From the NCBI GenBank assembly GCA_903856875.1, contig CAIODE010000245.1, forward strand, positions 1-9,159: a stretch of 9,159 bases of DNA, in the 5' to 3' direction. Below, piece by piece: positions 6,093 to 9,159 of this stretch (positions are counted from its first letter, which is position 1; every line of letters begins with the position of its first letter). The stretch is from an uncultured Burkholderiales bacterium (lineage in GTDB: Bacteria; Pseudomonadota; Gammaproteobacteria; Burkholderiales; Burkholderiaceae_C). The position numbers and the translations under genes were made by a program. Under the pieces are notes generated by a model, which had not been told where the DNA came from, searched no databases, and was given only the letters and a program-made list of their open reading frames with translations.

Positions 6093-7150
6093 GTGATATC
6101 CGCGACGATTTAGAGAAAACAGTTGACCGCATCTGTGAAGAGCATTGCCTTAAAGAAGTCTTCATGTCGAGCGAGGCTGGCATTTGGCCTGAAGCTCTTT
6201 GGCACGCCCTGGAAGAAGTCGGCCTGCCTCAGGCTTGTTTAAGTGAAGAACAAGGTGGCAGTGGCCTGTCTTTTGAAGATGCCATGTTTGTGTTGCGGCG
6301 CAGTGCTTACCATGCCGCACCTGTTCCATTGGCCGAGACTTTTTTAGCAAGCCGTTTGCTAAGCGTGTCGGGCCTGAAAGTACCAGCGGGTGTTTTATCC
6401 GTGAGTGTGTCCCATGCCAAAGACAGTTTAGAGCTCAAAGGGAATCAGAATGCCCCTACCCTTTCGGGTCATGCTCACCGAGTTCCTTGGGGATTGTCTT
6501 GTGATCATCTGGTTGTGGTGGCTCAACGCGAAGGTCAGCCATGCATTGTTTTGATCGAGCGCGAAGCACTTGGCCAAAGTCATTCTGAAATGGTCAAAAA
6601 TTTAGCGGGTGAGCCCAGAGTTCAATTTGATTTTGCAAATACACCCATCGTTGCCTTCGCGCCTTTAGCAGATGCCAAAGAGCGCTTGCTGTGCGAAGGC
6701 GCTTTGTTACGCTCAGTTCAAATGGCTGGTGCATTGCAACGTTCGTTAGAGTATTCCTTGCAATATGCAAATGACCGTGTTCAATTTGGGCGCCCTATTG
6801 GTAAATTTCAGGCGGTGCAGCACATGCTTGCAGTTTTGGCCGGCCATGTGGCAGCGACTGCAGCTGCGGCAGATGCAGCCATTGAGCTTTCGGGTGAAGC
6901 ACCAGAACAATTTTTCGTAGCCGTAGCCAAATCTCGGGCTGGAGAAGCTGCGGGCAAAGGTGCCGAAATTGCACACCAAGTTCATGGCGCCATGGGCTTT
7001 ACGCGTGAGCACAATTTGCACCACCTCACTCGTCGCCTTTGGTCGTGGCGCGACGAGTTTGGTAACGAAACACATTGGCAAACCCGCATCGGAGAGATGG
7101 CGCTTAAACAGGGGGCCGACAATCTCTGGCCATTTCTAACACGTTTGTGA
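6089..7150 (+). CDS. Acyl-CoA dehydrogenase, small/partner subunit
   Basis: A 353-residue acyl-CoA dehydrogenase-family protein, shorter than the usual ~380. The N-terminal domain includes ALEEVGLPQACLSEEQGGSGL (41-60, the 'GxPxxxxEExGGxG' region). The C-terminal domain has the clear ACAD signature YANDRVQFGRPIGKFQAVQH (226-245) and AEIAHQVHGAMGFTREHNLHHLTRRLW (292-318). The central region (~100-195) lacks the SEPxxGSD-type flavin motif and a recognisable WITN/WITS strand, so it may not form a normal flavin site by itself. It starts at an ATGA overlap with the first ACAD gene. The combination of a motif-complete and a motif-poor ACAD translated together fits alpha2beta2 ACADs, in which one subunit supplies the base and the other completes the FAD pocket. 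The pimeloyl-CoA dehydrogenase small subunit is a possible database name but not a supported substrate. Confidence 0.88.
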   Translation: MSDIRDDLEKTVDRICEEHCLKEVFMSSEAGIWPEALWHALEEVGLPQACLSEEQGGSGLSFEDAMFVLRRSAYHAAPVPLAETFLASRLLSVSGLKVPAGVLSVSVSHAKDSLELKGNQNAPTLSGHAHRVPWGLSCDHLVVVAQREGQPCIVLIEREALGQSHSEMVKNLAGEPRVQFDFANTPIVAFAPLADAKERLLCEGALLRSVQMAGALQRSLEYSLQYANDRVQFGRPIGKFQAVQHMLAVLAGHVAATAAAADAAIELSGEAPEQFFVAVAKSRAGEAAGKGAEIAHQVHGAMGFTREHNLHHLTRRLWSWRDEFGNETHWQTRIGEMALKQGADNLWPFLTRL

Positions 7151-7164
7151 TTTTCAACTGACTC

Positions 7165-7169
7165 AGGAG
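7165..7169 (+). promoter_or_regulatory. Ribosome-binding site deciding the Bug-protein start
   Basis: AGGAG lies one base before an ATG at 7171 but seven bases before a second in-frame ATG at 7177. Seven is a normal spacing and one is not, so translation most likely starts at 7177. Confidence 0.7.
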
Positions 7170-7176
7170 AATGAAC

Positions 7177-8151
7177 ATGCTTAAGCGAAACTTCCTTTTA
7201 GCGGCCACTATGACCACCATGGCCATGACTGGCAACGTCTTTGCTCAAGACAAAGAATTTCCGACCAAGCCATTTCGTATTTTTGTGCCCTTTACTGCGG
7301 GCAGTGGTTCAGATACTTCGGCCCGCTTTTTTGGAGAGCGTTTGGCAAAACAATTTGGCCAAACGGCGCTTGTCGAAAACAAACCAGGCGCTAGCGGCAT
7401 CATTTCAGTTCAAGCATTGCTGGCTCTTCCAGCCGATGGGCATGCTATTTTGCTGGCCAGCAACTCGCCCATTTCTGTCAATCCAATCAGCATCAAAAAT
7501 CTTCCCTACAACCCCATGACCGACCTGACCCCCTTGGCCGGTCTGTCGCGAAACATGAACGTTTGGGTTGTCAATGCCAACTCCAAATTCAACAGCTTGA
7601 AGGACGTGGTTGAATACTCTAAAAAGAACCCCAGCAAGCCCTTGAGCTTGGCCAATTACTCCGCGGGTTATCGTTTGGCCGGCGAATGGTTCACCAGCAT
7701 GACCAACGTCAAGTTCAATCACATCTCCTACAAAGGCGGTGCGCAAATTTTCACAGACCTCATGGGAGATCAACTTGACATTGGCATTGCAGATCTAGGG
7801 GGTGCAGCCTCTTTGATCAAGGCTGGCAAACTGAAAGCCCTCGCTGTTTCTGGCGAAAAACGGCACCCCGATTTTCCCAATGTGCCGAACTTCATTGACA
7901 GTGGCTTTCCAGAATACGTGAACTATTCATGGACTTCGTTTTATGTCAAAGCGGGCACCCCCGAGGCCGTCAAGAAAAAACTCATCGATGCACTTTTGAA
8001 AGTACGCGACTCTAAAGAGGGTGCTGACTTCAATCACGCTTCGGGCGCAGACAGCATGCCCTTCTTTGGTGAGAGCATGCAAAAGTTCCAGCAAGAAGAG
8101 TTGGAACGGTTTACCCGCATTGCAAAGATGGCAGGAATGCAACCTGAATGA
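7177..8151 (+). CDS. Bug-family periplasmic solute-binding receptor (TctC-like)
   Basis: A 324-residue tripartite tricarboxylate transporter-type (Bug) extracytoplasmic receptor. The N-terminus is a Sec signal peptide: basic MLKRN, a hydrophobic run to residue ~22, and a probable signal-peptidase I cut after VFA (residue 23). The mature protein shows the family landmarks IFVPFTAGSGSDTSAR (35-50), LVENKPGASG (65-74), the ligand-loop region YSAGYRLAGEW (161-171), ISYKGGAQIFTDLMGDQLDIGIADL (183-207), and GKLKALAVSGEKRHPDFPNVP (217-237). These proteins capture carboxylates or related small solutes. No TctA/TctB membrane genes are present, which is common for the many orphan Bug receptors of Burkholderiales; delivery to a distant TTT permease, or a sensing role, is possible. 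The start at 7177 is preferred over 7171 from ribosome-binding spacing. It overlaps the following SDR gene by four bases. Confidence 0.92.
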   Translation: MLKRNFLLAATMTTMAMTGNVFAQDKEFPTKPFRIFVPFTAGSGSDTSARFFGERLAKQFGQTALVENKPGASGIISVQALLALPADGHAILLASNSPISVNPISIKNLPYNPMTDLTPLAGLSRNMNVWVVNANSKFNSLKDVVEYSKKNPSKPLSLANYSAGYRLAGEWFTSMTNVKFNHISYKGGAQIFTDLMGDQLDIGIADLGGAASLIKAGKLKALAVSGEKRHPDFPNVPNFIDSGFPEYVNYSWTSFYVKAGTPEAVKKKLIDALLKVRDSKEGADFNHASGADSMPFFGESMQKFQQEELERFTRIAKMAGMQPE

Positions 8152-9023
8152 CAGATGCACACATGAACATGTTCCGATCTGATTTGCTTTCAGGCAAACG
8201 CATTCTGATCACTGGGGGTGGCACGGGTTTGGGTAAAAGCATCGGTAAACGCTATGTTGAACTGGGTGCCAACCTGGTCATTTGCGGTCGACGCCAAGAG
8301 GTTCTAGAACAGGCAGCTCAAGAATTCAAAGACTCTTTAGGCGTAGACATCGAAATTCATGTGTGTGATGTGCGTGATGCCAAAGCAGTTGAGGCCATGA
8401 TGGACGCCATATGGGCAAAGGGACCTTTGGATGTGTTGCTCAACAATGCAGCAGGTAATTTTTTAGCTCGAACAGAACGATTGTCTACACGTGCTTTTGA
8501 TGCGGTTGTAGACATTGTGCTCAAAGGTTCAGCTTATTGCACCATGGATGTGGGACGCCGGTGGATTGAAGCGGGACGCAAAGGCACCGTCCTGCAAATA
8601 CTGACTCAGTCGGCCATGACAGGCATGCCCTTTACCGTTCCGTCAGCCATGGCCAAAGCAGGGGCATTGGCCATGATTCGGAGTTTGGCTGTGGAATGGG
8701 GGCCCTACGGCATAAGGACAGTTGGTGTTGTGCCTGGGCCCTTTCCTACTGAAGGCGCATGGTCCAGATTGATGCCCAAAGAACGAATTGGGGAAGCACC
8801 CATTGAACAAGGCGTTGCATTAAGGCGCGTTGGCGAGCACCATGAACTGGCTGACCTGTGCGTTTATTTAATTTCCGATAGCGCTGCGTTCATCACAGGA
8901 GAGGCCGTCATCATTGACGGTGGTCGTTGGCTGCAAGGGGCAGCAGGACCGTCGGCTTACAACATGCAGCAGTGGCCCGACAGCACATGGGAAAGCCTTA
9001 AACCTAAGAAATCAAAAGAATGA
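8148..9023 (+). CDS. SDR oxidoreductase, 2,4-dienoyl-CoA reductase (DECR)-like
   Basis: A 291-residue short-chain dehydrogenase/reductase. The Rossmann nucleotide motif TGGGTGLG (residues 22-29) is followed by CGRRQ (46-50), which favours NADP(H), and by NNAAGNF (99-105). The substrate half contains [29 protein letters not shown] (162-190) and [13 protein letters not shown] (196-208), very similar to eukaryotic mitochondrial DECR1 (PSASAKAG, PGPIKTKGAFSRL). DECR reduces 2,4-dienoyl-CoA to 3-enoyl-CoA. Mapped from DECR1, Asn104, Ser166 and Lys170 are kept, but the active-site Tyr199 position is Ser155. It may therefore be a DECR with altered catalysis, or may use another acyl-CoA. The ATG at 8148 overlaps the Bug stop by four bases with AGGA 11 bases upstream; ATGs at 8163 and 8169 are alternatives. 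It overlaps the next CoA-transferase by four bases. Confidence 0.87.
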   Translation: MTDAHMNMFRSDLLSGKRILITGGGTGLGKSIGKRYVELGANLVICGRRQEVLEQAAQEFKDSLGVDIEIHVCDVRDAKAVEAMMDAIWAKGPLDVLLNNAAGNFLARTERLSTRAFDAVVDIVLKGSAYCTMDVGRRWIEAGRKGTVLQILTQSAMTGMPFTVPSAMAKAGALAMIRSLAVEWGPYGIRTVGVVPGPFPTEGAWSRLMPKERIGEAPIEQGVALRRVGEHHELADLCVYLISDSAAFITGEAVIIDGGRWLQGAAGPSAYNMQQWPDSTWESLKPKKSKE

Positions 9024-9159
9024 GCAAAACCTTAGACTTGTCGAATGGACCCCTCACTGGCATTCGAATTCTGGATCTAACTTCGGTCGTGTTAGGTCCA
9101 CTGGCCACACAAATTCTCGGAGACTATGGTGCTGAGATCATTAAGGTTGAAAGCCTTGA
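9020..9159 (+). CDS. Second class III CoA-transferase (CaiB/BaiF), N-terminus only (3' end outside window)
   Basis: The frame opens at an ATG overlapping the SDR stop by four bases and continues without a stop to the window edge, giving 46 codons. The peptide carries the family III CoA-transferase N-terminal signature: [20 protein letters not shown], then [15 protein letters not shown]. It aligns residue for residue with the start of the complete CoA-transferase gene at 1195 (LSGIRVLDLTNVLAGP, GDMGAEVIKIE) but differs at many positions, so it is a paralogue of another subgroup and not a recent duplicate. The catalytic Asp would lie ~120 residues past the edge. As the fifth gene of the plus-strand run, it probably activates the carboxylate substrate or returns CoA within the same pathway. 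Confidence 0.85.
   Translation, partial: MSKTLDLSNGPLTGIRILDLTSVVLGPLATQILGDYGAEIIKVESL

Noticed and set aside
7405..7773. 122-codon open frame antisense to the Bug gene
   Set aside because: Shadow of the receptor gene; no ribosome-binding site or family resemblance.

Overview
This window looks like a chromosomal catabolic gene cluster from a betaproteobacterium, most likely order Burkholderiales and plausibly a Comamonadaceae-like freshwater or soil organism. That placement is an inference from gene content (a Bug-family periplasmic receptor, two class III CoA-transferases, paired acyl-CoA dehydrogenases), protein sequence style and a GC content that looks near 50% by eye. No rRNA, tRNA, mobile element, integrase or CRISPR array is visible. 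The window is almost fully coding, and the only gap above 100 bases is the 158-base divergent intergenic region.

Layout. (1) Plus strand, 1-2412: the C-terminal part of an aldo/keto reductase, a crotonase-fold protein starting one base after its stop, and a class III (CaiB/BaiF) CoA-transferase. (2) Minus strand, 4782 down to 2413: an iron-type alcohol dehydrogenase/maleylacetate reductase-like enzyme followed by an MFS transporter. The MFS stop lies directly against the CoA-transferase stop, tail to tail. (3) A divergent control region, 4783-4940, with three tandem heptamers, a duplicated CCCAATGG element and a consensus -35 box. (4) Plus strand, 4941 to the window end: two acyl-CoA dehydrogenase subunits, a Bug-type periplasmic solute receptor, a 2,4-dienoyl-CoA reductase-like SDR, and the start of a second class III CoA-transferase that runs off the edge. 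Three of the four junctions in this run are 4-base ATGA overlaps.

How the genes may work together (inference). A carboxylate or alcohol/aldehyde precursor could be captured by the Bug receptor and/or imported by the MFS protein, oxidised or reduced by the Fe-ADH and aldo/keto reductase, activated by CoA transfer (CaiB-type enzymes), dehydrogenated by a heteromeric acyl-CoA dehydrogenase, and processed by the dienoyl-CoA reductase-like SDR and the crotonase. The substrate cannot be read from the sequence. Several enzymes deviate at textbook catalytic positions: the crotonase lacks both hydratase glutamates, the SDR has Ser where DECR has its active-site Tyr, the Fe-ADH has Arg at the first metal-ligand position, and the second ACAD lacks the central flavin motif. 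Together they suggest a beta-oxidation-like pathway with non-standard chemistry, though some deviations may simply be normal for their subfamilies.
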